From Fischerella sp. PCC 9605 (GTDB lineage: Bacteria > Cyanobacteriota > Cyanobacteriia > Cyanobacteriales > Nostocaceae), in contig NZ_KI912148.1 of assembly GCF_000517105.1 (NCBI RefSeq), forward strand, positions 614,518-678,517: a DNA stretch of 64,000 nt. Direction: 5' to 3'. Shown piece by piece: positions 25,531 to 35,996 of the stretch. Numbering within the stretch: the stretch's first letter is position 1; each line of letters opens with the position of its first letter. Below the pieces are notes generated by a model. The model had not been told where the DNA came from and ran no database searches. It saw nothing but the letters and a program-made list of their open reading frames with translations. The translations under genes and the position numbers were made by a program.

Positions 25531-26568
25531 ATGACCGAATCACATACCAACAGATGCAGGCAAAAGCTTTTGGGAAAGTGTTTAGTTGAGGCAGGTCTGC
25601 TAACCTCAAATCAATTAGAAATAGCACTTGACGAACAAAATTTTTCAGACAGATCTTTGGAAGAGATTTTCACAATGCATGGCTGGATTGAACAGCAAAC
25701 AATTGACTTTTTCATGGAAAAGGTAGACTTGCAACAACTAGCATTAGCTGATACAAGACAGCTTGTTCAGAAAGATAATACTCGGCAAAATGTCAAATTA
25801 AATGAAAAATTTAATCAGACAGAAACACTGAATTTAATACTTAATAATTTACAAGTGTATATCTCTCCCAAAAATACCTTACGCTTCCTGCTGTTACTGA
25901 TAATAGGTCTTTGCATAGTCAGTCTTGCCGGACAGTTTACTTTGTACTTCTTACCTGACTATCCTTCCAGAGGATTTTTTGCAGAGCTATTTAACGTTGA
26001 CGGCGAACAAAATATCCCTGCTCTATACTCTGCGTATGCTTTACTATTTTGTTCTTTTCTTCTTTTTATCATTGCATATGCCAAGAAAATAGCTGATGAT
26101 AGCTATTTCCGCTACTGGAAAGCCTTATCAATCATCTTTGTATTCCTGTCTTTGGATGAATTTATCAGCTTGCATGAAAAATTAATAGAGCCACTGCGAA
26201 AGATTCTAAAAACAAGTGGCTTTCTTTACTACGCTTGGGTTATACCTGGTGCTATTTTCGTACTCATTTGCTTGCTGGCATTTTGGCGATTTATTGCTGC
26301 TCTTCCTGCCAAAACACGACGCCTATCTTTAATTGCGGGAACAGTCTTCATCAGCGGTACAATAGGTATAGAAATGATAAATGGTTACTATGTAAATTTT
26401 TACGGTCGGCAGTACACATATAGTATATTAACGACTATAGAAGAATTCCTAGAAATGCTCGGCATAGTTGTGTTTATATACGCCCTACTATCGTATATTT
26501 GTACATATATGAAAGGTATGTCTCTCAATATTATTATTAATCACAATAAGCAACACTTCACCGCTTAG
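25531..26568 (+). CDS. PilB/GspE N-terminal-like domain fused to a multi-TM domain
   Basis: This 345-residue protein starts MTESHTNRCRQKLLGKCLVE. Residues about 12-68 (LGKCLVEAGLLTSNQLEIAL, then EIFTMHGWIEQQTIDFFM) look like the N-terminal MshEN/GspE-N helical module found in PilB-type ATPases. After a polar linker, residues 118-340 have six or seven hydrophobic helices with a conserved-looking charged patch SLDEFISLHEKLIEPLRKI between helices 3 and 4 and a TTIEEFLEMLG segment near the end. No ATPase domain follows. The membrane part is unfamiliar. The MshEN module in MshE binds c-di-GMP, so a sensory or pilus-related role is conceivable, but the key residues have not been verified. GGAG lies 14 nt upstream. 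It is monocistronic. Confidence 0.7.
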   Translation: MTESHTNRCRQKLLGKCLVEAGLLTSNQLEIALDEQNFSDRSLEEIFTMHGWIEQQTIDFFMEKVDLQQLALADTRQLVQKDNTRQNVKLNEKFNQTETLNLILNNLQVYISPKNTLRFLLLLIIGLCIVSLAGQFTLYFLPDYPSRGFFAELFNVDGEQNIPALYSAYALLFCSFLLFIIAYAKKIADDSYFRYWKALSIIFVFLSLDEFISLHEKLIEPLRKILKTSGFLYYAWVIPGAIFVLICLLAFWRFIAALPAKTRRLSLIAGTVFISGTIGIEMINGYYVNFYGRQYTYSILTTIEEFLEMLGIVVFIYALLSYICTYMKGMSLNIIINHNKQHFTA

Positions 26569-26834
26569 CTTGAACCGCGAGAAGTTCCAAAGTTATATTC
26601 CTAAACCTCAGTTTGTATCTTACTCGCTGTCTACAATAGAATTAACGGTTTGTGAGTGGTGCCTCTGGTGCTGGTGTGACAATGGCAATGAAGTGGTTTG
26701 AGTTTTAATCAGGGTGGTTTCCAACGATCGCTTTCCTTCCAAAAGCAAAATTTTCTTACTCCTGCATTTAGAGACTCAGCAGGTGTAGTTTAATGGAAAA
26801 CGCTGATGTTGTTCGCTTGTGGTAGGAAAGGCAT

Positions 26835-29468
26835 ATGTCTTTTGTTCCGTTGCATATTCATAGTGATTACAGTCTCTTGGATGGTGCCAGTCAACTGCCA
26901 GAATTGGTAGATCGCGCCATCGAACTGGGCATGAAAGCGATCGCCCTCACAGATCATGGTGTCATGTACGGTGCGATCGAACTAATTAAAATCTGCCGCA
27001 GCAAGAATATCAAGCCAATTATTGGCAACGAAATGTATATTATTAACGGCGATATCACCAAACAAGAACGCCGTCCCCGTTATCATCAAGTTGTTTTAGC
27101 AAAAAATACTAAAGGCTATAAAAATTTAGTCAAATTAACATCAATTTCTCACCTCCAAGGTGTACAAGGCAAAGGAATTTTTTCTCGTCCTTGTATTAGT
27201 AAAGACTTACTAAAAGAACATCATGAAGATTTGATAGTCACCAGTGCTTGTTTAGGTGGAGAAGTACCCCAAGCAATTCTAGCTGGTAAACTAGATGCTG
27301 CCCGCAGAGTTGCTCAATGGTACAAAGATGTATTTGGAGATGATTATTATCTAGAAATTCAAGATCACGGGTCGCCAGAAGACCGAATTGTTAATGTAGA
27401 AATTGTCAGAATTGCTCGGGAGTTAGGTATTAAGCTTGTCGCTACAAATGACTCTCATTATATTTCTTGTTACGACGTCGAAGCGCACGACGCATTGTTG
27501 TGTATTCAAACAGGCAAATTGATTATTGAAGATAACCGGATGCGTTACAGCGGTACAGAGTATCTTAAATCCGCTGAAGAAATGAAGCAGCTATTTCGCG
27601 ATCATTTGCCAGAAGACGTAATTGAAGAAGCAGTAGCAAATACTGTAGAAGTTGCAGATAAAGTCGAACCGTATAATATTCTCGGTGAACCTCGCATCCC
27701 TAATTACCCTATTCCATCCGGTCACACTCCTGATACTTACGTAGAAGAAATTGCTTGGCAAGGACTCTTAGAAAAACTAAATCGCAAATCTCGCAACGAA
27801 ATCGATTTAGTTTACAAAGAGAGACTAGAATATGAACTAAAAATGATTCAGCAGATGGGTTTTTCCACATACTTTTTAGTTGTGTGGGACTACATCAAAT
27901 TTGCTAGAGATCATGATATTCCCGTTGGGCCAGGACGTGGTTCTGCTGCTGGTTCTTTAGTAGCCTACACAATGGGAATTACCAACATTGATCCAGTCCA
28001 TCACGGGTTACTCTTTGAAAGATTTCTCAACCCAGAACGGAAATCCATGCCTGATATTGATACGGATTTCTGTATTGAAAAACGAGATGAAGTCATAGAC
28101 TATGTAACTGAAAAATATGGTACAGAAAGAGTTGCTCAAATCATCACTTTTAACCGCTTAACTTCCAAAGCGGTGTTAAAAGATGTCGCGAGAGTATTAA
28201 ATATTCCCTACGGGGAAGCAGACAAAATGGCGAAGTTGATTCCTGTATCGCGGGGTAAACCAGCGCCACTTAAAAAGATGATTTCTGAGGAAACGCCAGA
28301 ACCAGAATTTAAGGCTAAATACGAAAGCGATCCCAGAGTCCGCCACTGGGTAGATATGGCGATTCGGATTGAAGGGACTAACAAAACCTTTGGTGTGCAC
28401 GCAGCGGGTGTAGTGATTTCTTCTGAACCATTAGATGAAATTGTGCCATTACAAAGAAATAATGATGGTTCTGTGATTACCCAGTATTTTATGGAAGATT
28501 TAGAATCTCTGGGTTTGTTAAAGATGGATTTTCTGGGTTTAAAGAACCTGACAATGATTCAGAAAACCATCGAGTTAATTGAAGATAACCACGGATTTAA
28601 AATCGATCCTTATGTAATTACTGCTCAGGAAAGAAAAGCTCAAAAAATATTAGCCAAAGGTGGAGAAACTGCCAAACTACCTCATGATATCAAAAAGACC
28701 TATGAATTATTGGAAGCTGGTGAGTTAGAAGGTGTATTTCAGTTAGAATCATCGGGAATGCGCCAGATAGTGCGAGATTTGAAGCCTTCCAATATAGAAG
28801 ATATTTCTTCTATATTGGCGCTTTATCGACCGGGGCCATTAGATGCAGGACTAATTCCTAAATTTATCAATCGTAAACATGGTCGAGAAAAGATTGATTA
28901 TGAACACACTCTTTTGGAACCAATTCTAGATGAAACCTATGGAATTATGGTTTATCAAGAGCAAATCATGAAAATTGCTCAAGATATGTCTGGATATTCT
29001 CTTGGTCAAGCTGATTTGCTACGTCGGGCGATGGGTAAAAAGAAAGTTTCCGAAATGCAAAAACAGCGAGAGAAATTTATCGATGGTGCGGCAAAAAATG
29101 GTGTAAAGCAACAAATTGCCGAAGAATTGTTTGAGCAAATGTTGAAGTTTGCTGAATATTGCTTGAGTTATGACACAGAAATTTTGACGGTAGAGTATGG
29201 ATTTTTGCCGATTGGGGAAATAGTGGAAAAAGGCATTGAATGCACAGTGTATACTGTTGATAACAATGGAAATGTGTATACACAAACGATTGCTCAGTGG
29301 CATAATCGCGGTCAACAAGAAGTATTTGAATATTGTTTGGAAGATGGTTCGGTGATTCGAGCCACAAAAGACCATAAATTTATGACGACTGATGGGCAAA
29401 TGTTGCCAATAGATGAAATATTTGCAAGGGGATTAGATTTGCTACAAGTGAAGAATTTGCCGGAGTGA
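26835..29468 (+). CDS. dnaE: DNA polymerase III alpha subunit, N-half with split intein N
   Basis: This gene encodes the first part of the replicative polymerase, 877 residues: an extein of 775 and a 102-residue N-intein. The extein has the PHP domain ([25 protein letters not shown]), the polymerase palm with catalytic acids PDIDTDF (about 405-411) and the [13 protein letters not shown] motif, and ends LKFAEY. The remaining polymerase (dnaE-C with the C-intein) is encoded elsewhere and not in this window. Full-length protein arises by trans-splicing. This arrangement is a well-known cyanobacterial trait. ATG 26835 has GGAAAGG about 7 nt upstream. Confidence 0.97.
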   Translation: MSFVPLHIHSDYSLLDGASQLPELVDRAIELGMKAIALTDHGVMYGAIELIKICRSKNIKPIIGNEMYIINGDITKQERRPRYHQVVLAKNTKGYKNLVKLTSISHLQGVQGKGIFSRPCISKDLLKEHHEDLIVTSACLGGEVPQAILAGKLDAARRVAQWYKDVFGDDYYLEIQDHGSPEDRIVNVEIVRIARELGIKLVATNDSHYISCYDVEAHDALLCIQTGKLIIEDNRMRYSGTEYLKSAEEMKQLFRDHLPEDVIEEAVANTVEVADKVEPYNILGEPRIPNYPIPSGHTPDTYVEEIAWQGLLEKLNRKSRNEIDLVYKERLEYELKMIQQMGFSTYFLVVWDYIKFARDHDIPVGPGRGSAAGSLVAYTMGITNIDPVHHGLLFERFLNPERKSMPDIDTDFCIEKRDEVIDYVTEKYGTERVAQIITFNRLTSKAVLKDVARVLNIPYGEADKMAKLIPVSRGKPAPLKKMISEETPEPEFKAKYESDPRVRHWVDMAIRIEGTNKTFGVHAAGVVISSEPLDEIVPLQRNNDGSVITQYFMEDLESLGLLKMDFLGLKNLTMIQKTIELIEDNHGFKIDPYVITAQERKAQKILAKGGETAKLPHDIKKTYELLEAGELEGVFQLESSGMRQIVRDLKPSNIEDISSILALYRPGPLDAGLIPKFINRKHGREKIDYEHTLLEPILDETYGIMVYQEQIMKIAQDMSGYSLGQADLLRRAMGKKKVSEMQKQREKFIDGAAKNGVKQQIAEELFEQMLKFAEYCLSYDTEILTVEYGFLPIGEIVEKGIECTVYTVDNNGNVYTQTIAQWHNRGQQEVFEYCLEDGSVIRATKDHKFMTTDGQMLPIDEIFARGLDLLQVKNLPE
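29160..29465 (+). other. DnaE split intein, N-terminal fragment
   Basis: The 102-residue N-intein begins at the catalytic Cys1 ([14 protein letters not shown]). It contains the block B motif [17 protein letters not shown] with the catalytic T-x-x-H, and ends QVKNLPE. It is close to the Nostoc-type fast split DnaE inteins in every block. The extein-intein junction is AEY/CLS. Confidence 0.96.
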
Positions 29469-29600
29469 AACTAATTTGCTTGGTTAAGTATTGATGCGAT
29501 CGCATCCCATAATGTCATTGATAAAGCACCAATAATTATGGCAGTGTATCAGCCAACCAAAGTAAGCTAAATTTAGATTTTCACTGCTGGGAGTGGAGAG

Positions 29601-30248
29601 ATGTTGTTGGAATTAAAGCGCATCCAGGTTCCACCGGGACAACGAGTGCTGCTGCAAGATATCAGCTGGCAGGAATTTGAAACTATTCTGGAGGATTTAG
29701 GGGAACACCGTGCAGCACGAATTGCCTATGACCGGGGAATACTGGAGATTATGACACCACTGCCGGAGCATGAAGACGATAAAGAAATTATTAGTGACTT
29801 GGTCAAGGCTTTACTGGAAGAATTAGATATTGAATTTAGATGCCTTGGTTCTACCACTTTCAAAAACCAAGCGATGACTCAGGGTATAGAACCTGATCAG
29901 TGTTTCTATATAAAAAACGAAGCGAGGATTCGCGGCAAGAAGCGACTAGATTTAACAGTAGACCTTCCGCCAGATTTAGCGCTAGAAGTGGATATTACAT
30001 CCCGAACTCATCTGAATATCTATGAAGCACTAAAAGTTCCAGAACTGTGGCGGTTTGACAAAGGTAAGTTACAAATTAATGTACTGCAAGATGGACGTTA
30101 TGTAGAATCACAGGAAAGCTTAAGTTTTCCCAGATTTCTACTGATTGAGGTGATTCCTCAATATCTTGAGCAAAGTAGAACAACTGGCAGAAATGCAACG
30201 CTGAAGGCTTTTCGCCTTTGGGTTAGAGAGCAAATACAACAAAAATAG
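29601..30248 (+). CDS. Uma2 family endonuclease-fold protein (DUF820)
   Basis: This 215-residue member of the Uma2 family has a PD-(D/E)XK nuclease fold. It is highly multiplied in cyanobacteria and often linked with mobile DNA. Key elements are RIAYDRGILEIMTPLPEHED (about 40-59), the Glu-rich beta region, DLTVDLPPDLALEVDITSRT (about 116-135, with the D...ExD catalytic pattern) and KVPELWRFD. The start is ATG 29601, after GGAG at 29589-29594. The N-terminal PPGQRVLLQDISWQEFE is typical of the larger subgroup. Function remains unproven. Confidence 0.88.
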   Translation: MLLELKRIQVPPGQRVLLQDISWQEFETILEDLGEHRAARIAYDRGILEIMTPLPEHEDDKEIISDLVKALLEELDIEFRCLGSTTFKNQAMTQGIEPDQCFYIKNEARIRGKKRLDLTVDLPPDLALEVDITSRTHLNIYEALKVPELWRFDKGKLQINVLQDGRYVESQESLSFPRFLLIEVIPQYLEQSRTTGRNATLKAFRLWVREQIQQK

Positions 30249-30306
30249 CCCGTTTCGTGTCTAAAGGTAAAATATCTATATAGTACATATTAAGGTAGTT
30301 GCGGAA

Positions 30307-30414
30307 ATGACAATTGTAGTTCCAAGAGCCACTACCATAGAGGAATTCTTGAAACTTCCATCTATTGATGAGTCTCCAGCCTGGGAGTATATTAACGGTG
30401 AGGCAGTTCAGAAA
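30307..30414 (+). pseudogene. Uma2 gene fragment, 5' end only
   Basis: Thirty-six codons (ATG 30307) read as the start of a Uma2-family protein: MTIVVPRATTIEEFLKLPSI then a typical PAWEYINGEAVQK. At about position 30414 the sequence switches to a different gene on the other strand. The open frame runs on to 30564 but its translation is meaningless there. Hence it is a truncated remnant. Confidence 0.85.
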
Positions 30415-30584
30415 GTGAAAATTACTCTACCCTCAGCAAGTGCGATCGCCACTTGTTCTTCATCCGAGACAGAAATTAGTCCTTGTTCTGGGGTAGTAGT
30501 GACATCGATATCACGACGGCGTAACCCATCCGCAATGGCATTACTGACATTTTCATCTAGGTGAAATCGAATCGTTCTGGACAT
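30408..30584 (-). pseudogene. DUF5615 (PIN-like toxin) fragment, 3' truncated
   Basis: The minus-strand ATG at 30584 gives 58 residues: MSRTIRFHLDENVSNAIADG, then RRRDIDVTTTPEQGLISVSD and EEQVAIALAEGRVIFTF. This is the first half of a DUF5615/Mut7-C PIN-like domain, with the conserved DEN and S-DEEQ motifs. The protein stops at TTF where the family continues with a D-x-DF motif, because the DNA joins a Uma2 fragment. The start overlaps the end of the DUF433 gene by 32 nt, as usual for this pair. Confidence 0.85.
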
Positions 30585-30900
30585 TTCGATTTCCTAGTTT
30601 TTGTAACAGAAGCGAAGGAGTTTGCGCCTGCAACTGTTTGGCAAACTCTTGATCTTCTCGAATTTGTTGCCTGATTTGTTCAAGATGGTCGTGGTAATAT
30701 GCTAATGCAGCATACACATCAGCTAAGGTGATGCTGGGATACTGCGACACTATTTCATCTGGAGAAAGTCCCAACCGTTCGTGCCAGATGACAATATTCT
30801 GTACCGTAATCCGATGTCCAGCAATACGCGGTTTGCCACTACATACACCAGGCGTGATTTCGATGTGTTCAGAAATCACTGACTCCATAAATAAACTCAT
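30553..30900 (-). CDS. DUF433 domain protein (antitoxin-like)
   Basis: This 115-residue protein has the DUF433 core: HIEITPGVCSGKPRIAGHRI and then WHERLGLSPDEIVSQYPSIT followed by LADVYAALAYYHDH. The domain carries a helix-turn-helix-like element. It is usually the upstream partner of DUF5615 PIN-like proteins in putative toxin-antitoxin modules. Here the downstream DUF5615 partner is truncated (30408-30584), so this antitoxin-like protein is an orphan in practice. The two genes overlap by 32 nt. Start M1 or M5 (MSLFMES) cannot be separated. Confidence 0.88.
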   Translation of the reverse strand: MSLFMESVISEHIEITPGVCSGKPRIAGHRITVQNIVIWHERLGLSPDEIVSQYPSITLADVYAALAYYHDHLEQIRQQIREDQEFAKQLQAQTPSLLLQKLGNRNVQNDSISPR

Positions 30901-31038
30901 CCTTTAGCCAAGATGCTTTACAAATAATCCTATTATCGCGTTTCTGGGTGTCATAACGATGATGTTAAATTTTGATAGCTATGCGGCGATCGCCAACTTA
31001 GAAACAACAGAATTATTTCTACAAGAGCAATTTATAGT

Positions 31039-31263
31039 TCATTCTTCTTCATACTCAAATGCCTCCGCTTCTTTTAATTGATTTGTATCAAATATAATAA
31101 ATTTACCCATCGCTTTTTCAATTCGATTAAGTAATGCTTTGTGTCTCGCTTGGAAGAAAACCTCAAAATTATCTGTTCGTAGAGTCGTTGGATCTATAAC
31201 GTGCGATCGCAAAATATCAAAAAGTGCTTCTGTAGTATGGTCAAAAGTTTTGATCGCTGGCAT
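31039..31263 (-). CDS. Small acidic-tailed hypothetical protein
   Basis: This 74-residue protein starts MPAIKTFDHTTEALFDILRS, has a central RTDNFEVFFQARHKALLNRI helix and ends in an acidic tail (KEAEAFEYEEE). It resembles small cyanobacterial proteins with an HKALLxRIEKAMGK segment, but I know no assigned family. The acidic end and toxin-locus neighbourhood (DUF433 next door) would fit a regulatory partner, which is pure inference. No good ribosome-binding site is seen. Confidence 0.5.
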   Translation of the reverse strand: MPAIKTFDHTTEALFDILRSHVIDPTTLRTDNFEVFFQARHKALLNRIEKAMGKFIIFDTNQLKEAEAFEYEEE

Positions 31264-31389
31264 ATTATAAATTTATGCGTGAAAGACATGTTTTTAGCTT
31301 TCCCAAATTCCGCCTCAGTCTAACTTTGATCAACAAGCACTTGTTAAGGTGGGTTACTAATATCAAGTCTGCTGAATCACCCATAATAA

Positions 31390-31453
31390 AAAACCTCACC
31401 CGCCCTATTGGACACCCCTCTCCTTATTAAGGAGAGGGGTTGGGGGTGAGGTT
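31390..31453 (-). terminator. Nested hairpin terminator after metH
   Basis: An outer stem (AACCTCACCC/GGGTGAGGTT) encloses an inner, almost perfect hairpin (CCCCTCTCCTTA/TAAGGAGAGGGG at 31416-31440). Read on the minus strand it ends GGGTGAGGTTTTTTATT, a rho-independent terminator. The metH stop codon lies at the edge of the outer arm. Confidence 0.85.
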
Positions 31454-34400
31454 ACGCACTAAAATACTTCGCTACCGGGTGATAGCAAATAATCGCCGTT
31501 GTAGACTGTTCCGGATACAACTGCTCACTTTCATCCATATACAAATCAATCCTGTCAGTTCCCAACAACTCCAGCTGCTTGTACTGATCCTGGATATTCG
31601 GACACGCCGGATAGCCAAAACTGTACCGCGAACCTTGATACCGCTGTGCCAATACATCTCGAATATTATTCGGTTCCTCAGCACCAAAACCCAACTCCCG
31701 GCGAATCCTAGCATGTGTCCACTCAGCCAGCGCTTCCGCCATCTGCACGGCTAAACCGTGGAAATACAGATAGTCAGTGTATTGGTTATTAGCAAACAAC
31801 TTCTGCGCGTACTCCGTGGCAACATGTCCCACCGTCACCGCCTGCATCGGGAACACATCAATAACTCCCGACTCCTTCGGCGCAAAGAAATCTGCAATAC
31901 ACAAACGACGCAGAGATTTTTGGCGAGGAAATTCAAATTTTGTAACGGGTTGTAGAGACGCGCCATGGCGCGTCTCTACATTTTCAGGGTGGTAAATAAA
32001 CAGTGTATTCCCCTCAGCCTGACAAGGGAAATACCCATAAATCACCTGTGGATGCAACAAATTCTCCTCAATAATTCGCTGCTTCCACTCCTCCAAAATC
32101 GGATACACCTTCTCATTCAAGAAAGCCTGATATTCTTCCTTAGATTGCTCCTTCGGCTTGCGGAATTGCCACTGTCCCGCAATCAAAGCTTGCAAATCCA
32201 AGTACCAAAATACCTCCTCCAGAGGAATATCACTCGGCTGTAACAGCTGCGTTCCCCAGAAAGGCGGTGTCGGACGTTCGATATCTACCGCTACCGCTTC
32301 CGAACGACGGGTATCGACAACTTGAGGTTCTGGGGGTGCTTGTTCTTCCACTGCTTCCGCTACTGGCTGTTTGTGACCATTTCCTGATACTTCCGCAGTT
32401 TCAGCAAGTTCATCCAAAAAGCCCTTCACATCATCCCACTTACCAGCCGTTTTCGCTGGCATTAATTTATCCATGAAGTGCAAATCAGAGAATGCATCCT
32501 TGCCATATATCACCTTACCTTTGTAAGTATTCTGACAATCTTCATAGACAAACTTGGGAGTCAGCGCCGCACCACCCAAAATTACGGGTACAGTAATTCC
32601 CTTTTCGTTAAATACCTCCAAATTTTCTTTCATGAAGGCGGTGGACTTCACCAGCAACCCACTCATGGCAATACAATCAGCCTTGTGTTTTTGGTAAGCC
32701 TCGATAATGCTTTCCACCGGCTGCTTAATCCCCAGGTTAATCACCTTGTAACCGTTGTTGGACAAGATGATATCCACCAAGTTTTTGCCAATGTCGTGAA
32801 CATCGCCTTTGACAGTGGCGATAATAAATGTACCTTTGGCGTTATCATCACCAGCTTCTGATTTTTCCATGAAGGGTTCGAGGTACGCCACCGCCGCTTT
32901 CATGGTTTCGGCTGACTGCAACACAAAAGGTAGCTGCATTTGTCCAGAACCGAACAACTCACCTACTACTTTCATGCCATCGAGCAAGAAGACGTTGATA
33001 ATATCCAAAGGAGGATATTTCTTTAACGCTTCGGCAAGTGCTTGATCTAAACCAATACGTTCGCCGTCGATGATGTGACGCTTGAGACGTTCTTCGATGG
33101 GGAGACTTTCATCGACGCCTTTGTCGCGTTTCGTTGTCACCCCTTCAAACATTGTAGTTAGTTCTGCCAAGGGGTCATAAACGCAGACATCGCCTTCAAA
33201 TTTGCGTTCGTCGTAAATCAACTGGTGGCAGACTTCTTGATGCTTTTCCTCAATCTTCGACAGTGGTAAAATCTTGCTAGCGCTAACGATCGCCGCATCC
33301 ATACCCGCCGCGATCGCTTCATGCAAAAACATCGAGTTCAGCACAATCCGCGCTGCTGGGTTCAAACCAAAGGAAACGTTAGAAACACCGAGAATAATAT
33401 GACATCCTGGCAATTCTTGGTGAATGCGACGGATTGCTTCGATTGTGGCTTTGCCGTTGGTGCGGTCTTCTTCAATACCCGTGGAAATTGGTAATGCCAG
33501 CGGATCGAAAAAGATTTCATGGGACGGGATACCGTATTCTAGAGCTTGACGATAGGCGCGTTGGGCAATTTCAAACTTTTTCTCAGCAGTCCGCGCCATC
33601 CCCTCTTCATCGATAGTACCAACTACTACACCAGCACCGTACTTTTTCGCTAACTCCAACACCTTTAAGAAACGGGGTTCTCCGTCTTCATAATTGGTGG
33701 AGTTGAGAATACACTTACCTCCGGCGACTTTTAAACCCGCCTCCATCTTTTCCCATTCCGTGGAGTCGAGCATCAAGGGAAGTGTAATATTATTGACAAT
33801 GCGAGAAACCAATTCGTGCATATCCCGCACGCCATCACGTCCCACATAATCTACGTTCACATCCAGGATATGCGCGCCTTCTTTTAGTTGCGCCCTTGCC
33901 ATTGACACCAGTCCATCCCAATCTTCCGCATTCAGCAATTCGCGGCACTTTTTGGAACCACTGGCGTTTAAGCGTTCACCGACAATTAAGAAGGAATTAT
34001 CTTGTTCGTAAGGCTGAATACTGTAAATTGACGCCGCTGCTGGTTCTAGCTGAGGCTGTCTGATTTTCGGCTTCAGTTCTTTGGTGATTTCTGCTAATTG
34101 TTGAATGTGTTCTGGACGTGTCCCACAGCAACCCCCTATTACTTGGACACCCAAATCTTCAACAAAGTGCATCAATGACATCCGTAATTCCATCGGTGTC
34201 AGGCGGTAGTGTGCTTGTCCGCCGACATTCTCCGGCAAACCTGCGTTAGGTATACAGGAAACTACGAAAGGAGAATGTTCTGAAAGATACTTGATATGTG
34301 GTTTCATCAGGTCTGGGCCAGTGGCACAGTTCAGACCGAGAATGTCTATTGGATAAGGTTCCAAAATAGTCAGCACGGCGTTAATTTCCGTACCAACTAG

Positions 34401-35009
34401 CATTGTCCCCATCGTTTCCATCGTGACAGAAACCATCAAAGGACGGCGATCGCCTTTTTTGGCAAAGACTTCTTCAATACCATTCAGCGCCGCTTTGATT
34501 TGCAACACATCCTGACAAGTCTCGACAATAAATAAATCAACCCCACCATCCCACAGCGCCTCTGCTTGTTGGGCGAAGGCATCTTTCATCGTGTCAAAAT
34601 CGATGTGTCCCAAAGTTGGCAGTTTTGTTGTCGGCCCCATCGAACCAGCCACAAACCGGGGTTTATCTGGAGTCGAGAATTCTGCCGCGACGCGCTTTGC
34701 AAGTTCTGCGGCTGTTTTGTTAAGGTAATATGCTTGGTCGGCGAGGTCATATTCTGCCAATACAATCGATGTACCACCAAAAGTATCAGTCTCAATCACA
34801 TCTGCACCCGCAGCGAGAAAATCGCGGTGAACCTTCGCCACGGCTTCAGGTTTAGTGTGAACGAGGTACTCGTTACAACCTTCATATTCCGGCCCGCCGA
34901 AATCTTCAGCAGTGAGGTTTTGCAGTTGCAGGTTAGTTCCCATCGCACCGTCGAAAACAATAACAGGGCGATCGGGACTGTGCAAGCGTTCCAAGAAGGG
35001 ATGAGTCAT
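31452..35009 (-). CDS. metH: Cobalamin-dependent methionine synthase
   Basis: MetH transfers a methyl group from methyltetrahydrofolate via cob(I)alamin to homocysteine. All four modules are present in its 1185 residues. The homocysteine domain (1-~320) has the zinc ligands in GLNCATGP and [12 protein letters not shown]. The pterin domain spans about 345-630 ([16 protein letters not shown]). The B12 domain spans about 660-880, with the cap helices and the cobalt ligand motif [13 protein letters not shown]. The AdoMet activation domain runs from about 935 to the end, with [12 protein letters not shown]. In the last module residues about 1010-1020 ([10 protein letters not shown]) are encoded by a 30-bp palindrome that also occurs in cobL. 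A linker rich in P/E/A (905-930) precedes it. The gene's own terminator follows. Confidence 0.97.
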   Translation of the reverse strand: MTHPFLERLHSPDRPVIVFDGAMGTNLQLQNLTAEDFGGPEYEGCNEYLVHTKPEAVAKVHRDFLAAGADVIETDTFGGTSIVLAEYDLADQAYYLNKTAAELAKRVAAEFSTPDKPRFVAGSMGPTTKLPTLGHIDFDTMKDAFAQQAEALWDGGVDLFIVETCQDVLQIKAALNGIEEVFAKKGDRRPLMVSVTMETMGTMLVGTEINAVLTILEPYPIDILGLNCATGPDLMKPHIKYLSEHSPFVVSCIPNAGLPENVGGQAHYRLTPMELRMSLMHFVEDLGVQVIGGCCGTRPEHIQQLAEITKELKPKIRQPQLEPAAASIYSIQPYEQDNSFLIVGERLNASGSKKCRELLNAEDWDGLVSMARAQLKEGAHILDVNVDYVGRDGVRDMHELVSRIVNNITLPLMLDSTEWEKMEAGLKVAGGKCILNSTNYEDGEPRFLKVLELAKKYGAGVVVGTIDEEGMARTAEKKFEIAQRAYRQALEYGIPSHEIFFDPLALPISTGIEEDRTNGKATIEAIRRIHQELPGCHIILGVSNVSFGLNPAARIVLNSMFLHEAIAAGMDAAIVSASKILPLSKIEEKHQEVCHQLIYDERKFEGDVCVYDPLAELTTMFEGVTTKRDKGVDESLPIEERLKRHIIDGERIGLDQALAEALKKYPPLDIINVFLLDGMKVVGELFGSGQMQLPFVLQSAETMKAAVAYLEPFMEKSEAGDDNAKGTFIIATVKGDVHDIGKNLVDIILSNNGYKVINLGIKQPVESIIEAYQKHKADCIAMSGLLVKSTAFMKENLEVFNEKGITVPVILGGAALTPKFVYEDCQNTYKGKVIYGKDAFSDLHFMDKLMPAKTAGKWDDVKGFLDELAETAEVSGNGHKQPVAEAVEEQAPPEPQVVDTRRSEAVAVDIERPTPPFWGTQLLQPSDIPLEEVFWYLDLQALIAGQWQFRKPKEQSKEEYQAFLNEKVYPILEEWKQRIIEENLLHPQVIYGYFPCQAEGNTLFIYHPENVETRHGASLQPVTKFEFPRQKSLRRLCIADFFAPKESGVIDVFPMQAVTVGHVATEYAQKLFANNQYTDYLYFHGLAVQMAEALAEWTHARIRRELGFGAEEPNNIRDVLAQRYQGSRYSFGYPACPNIQDQYKQLELLGTDRIDLYMDESEQLYPEQSTTAIICYHPVAKYFSA
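31951..31980. repeat. Perfect 30-bp palindrome inside metH
   Basis: TGTAGAGACGCGCCA is followed directly by its exact reverse complement. It is a multiple of three long and read in frame, giving [10 protein letters not shown] in the activation domain of MetH. The same element is in cobL (36812-36843), in a spacer (50278-50307) and, loosened, after uvrB (60104-60133). Confidence 0.95.
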
Positions 35010-35057
35010 AATTTGCTAAGAAAAATTTGGGTAGTCTGATTATTCGACTTAATTTAA

Positions 35058-35369
35058 TATTTTCTAAAATTTCTAGAGTTTCGGAAGAATTTGTTCAGAG
35101 TATTGATTTTTAGCGATGCTGGGGCGGCACGAGGTGGTTTGAGCTTGGAAAGGTTGGAGCTAACCGAAAAATTTCTCAACCAGTTGAAACAAAAAGCGCG
35201 TTACATAGCATGGCTGAACCCGATGGCAAAAGAGCGCTGGTTTGGCACAACAGCAGGTGAAATTGCCCCTTTAGTGCCAATGTTTGATTTTAGTCGTCAG
35301 GGGTTGGATGGGGTTATAGATGTGTTGCGGGGTCGGGGAAGCCATGCAAAATTAGGGTATAGGCTGTGA
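35058..35369 (+). pseudogene. C-terminal remnant of a VWA-domain (CoxE-like) protein
   Basis: The frame is open from 35058 without an ATG and contains FRVLIFSDAGAARGGLSLER, then RYIAWLNPMAKERWFGTTAG and PLVPMFDFSRQGLDGVIDVL. This matches the last 90 or so residues of cyanobacterial VWA/CoxE-type proteins (MIDAS-proximal strand SDAG, then the WLNP and MF-FSR motifs). The N-terminal part with the DxSxS motif is gone. A TTG at 35091 could be used but would give a partial domain. Treated as a 5'-truncated relic. Confidence 0.75.
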
Positions 35370-35385
35370 TACAAATAACTGTATT

Positions 35386-35991
35386 ATGATTCAAGCTATA
35401 TCTAAGTCACTAACCTTTGAAGAATTTTTAGAATTGTACCCTGAAGACGGGGGGCGCTATGAACTGTTTGAGGGGGAAATTGTAGAAGTGCGTCCGGTGG
35501 GTCAACATGAAGTAATTTGCAGCTTTATTGCAGCTGAACTTACCCTCGAAATTCGACGGCTACAACTTCCCTACTTCACATCTAGAAATACTCTAGTGAA
35601 ACCAGATAAACCAGGTACAGCAGATTTACCCGATTTGGTTGTTCTCGATAAACAGACCATTGGAATTGACCCTTACTGGGAAAAGTACTCAACTATTTCT
35701 ATTGGTAGTTCGGCGCAGCTGGTGGTCGAAGTAGTCAGTACTAATTGGAGAGATGACTACTTGAAAAAACTAGATGACTACGAAACGCTAGGCATACCAG
35801 AATACTGGATTGTGGACTATCTGGCTTTGGGCGCAGCACGGTATATTGGCTCTCCCAAAATGCCCACTATTTCCGTCTACCGTCTGGTTGATGGGGAGTA
35901 TGAGGTAAATCAGTTTAGGGGTGCAGAACGCGTTGTTTCCAAAGCCTTTCCTGAATTGGTGCTGACTGCTGAGCAGGTTTTTCAAGGGTAG
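35386..35991 (+). CDS. Uma2 family endonuclease-fold protein
   Basis: This 201-residue Uma2 (DUF820) protein has the usual start (MIQAISKSLTFEEFLELYPE), the GGRYELFEGEIVEV motif, the catalytic-core VVEVVSTNWRDDYLKKL (about 114-130, Glu and Asp/Lys positions), DYETLGIPEYWIVDYL (about 131-146) and a normal C-terminus. The frame is intact and 16 nt after the VWA remnant. Neighbouring fragments on both sides show the region has been rearranged. Confidence 0.9.
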   Translation: MIQAISKSLTFEEFLELYPEDGGRYELFEGEIVEVRPVGQHEVICSFIAAELTLEIRRLQLPYFTSRNTLVKPDKPGTADLPDLVVLDKQTIGIDPYWEKYSTISIGSSAQLVVEVVSTNWRDDYLKKLDDYETLGIPEYWIVDYLALGAARYIGSPKMPTISVYRLVDGEYEVNQFRGAERVVSKAFPELVLTAEQVFQG

Positions 35992-35996
35992 GAAGC

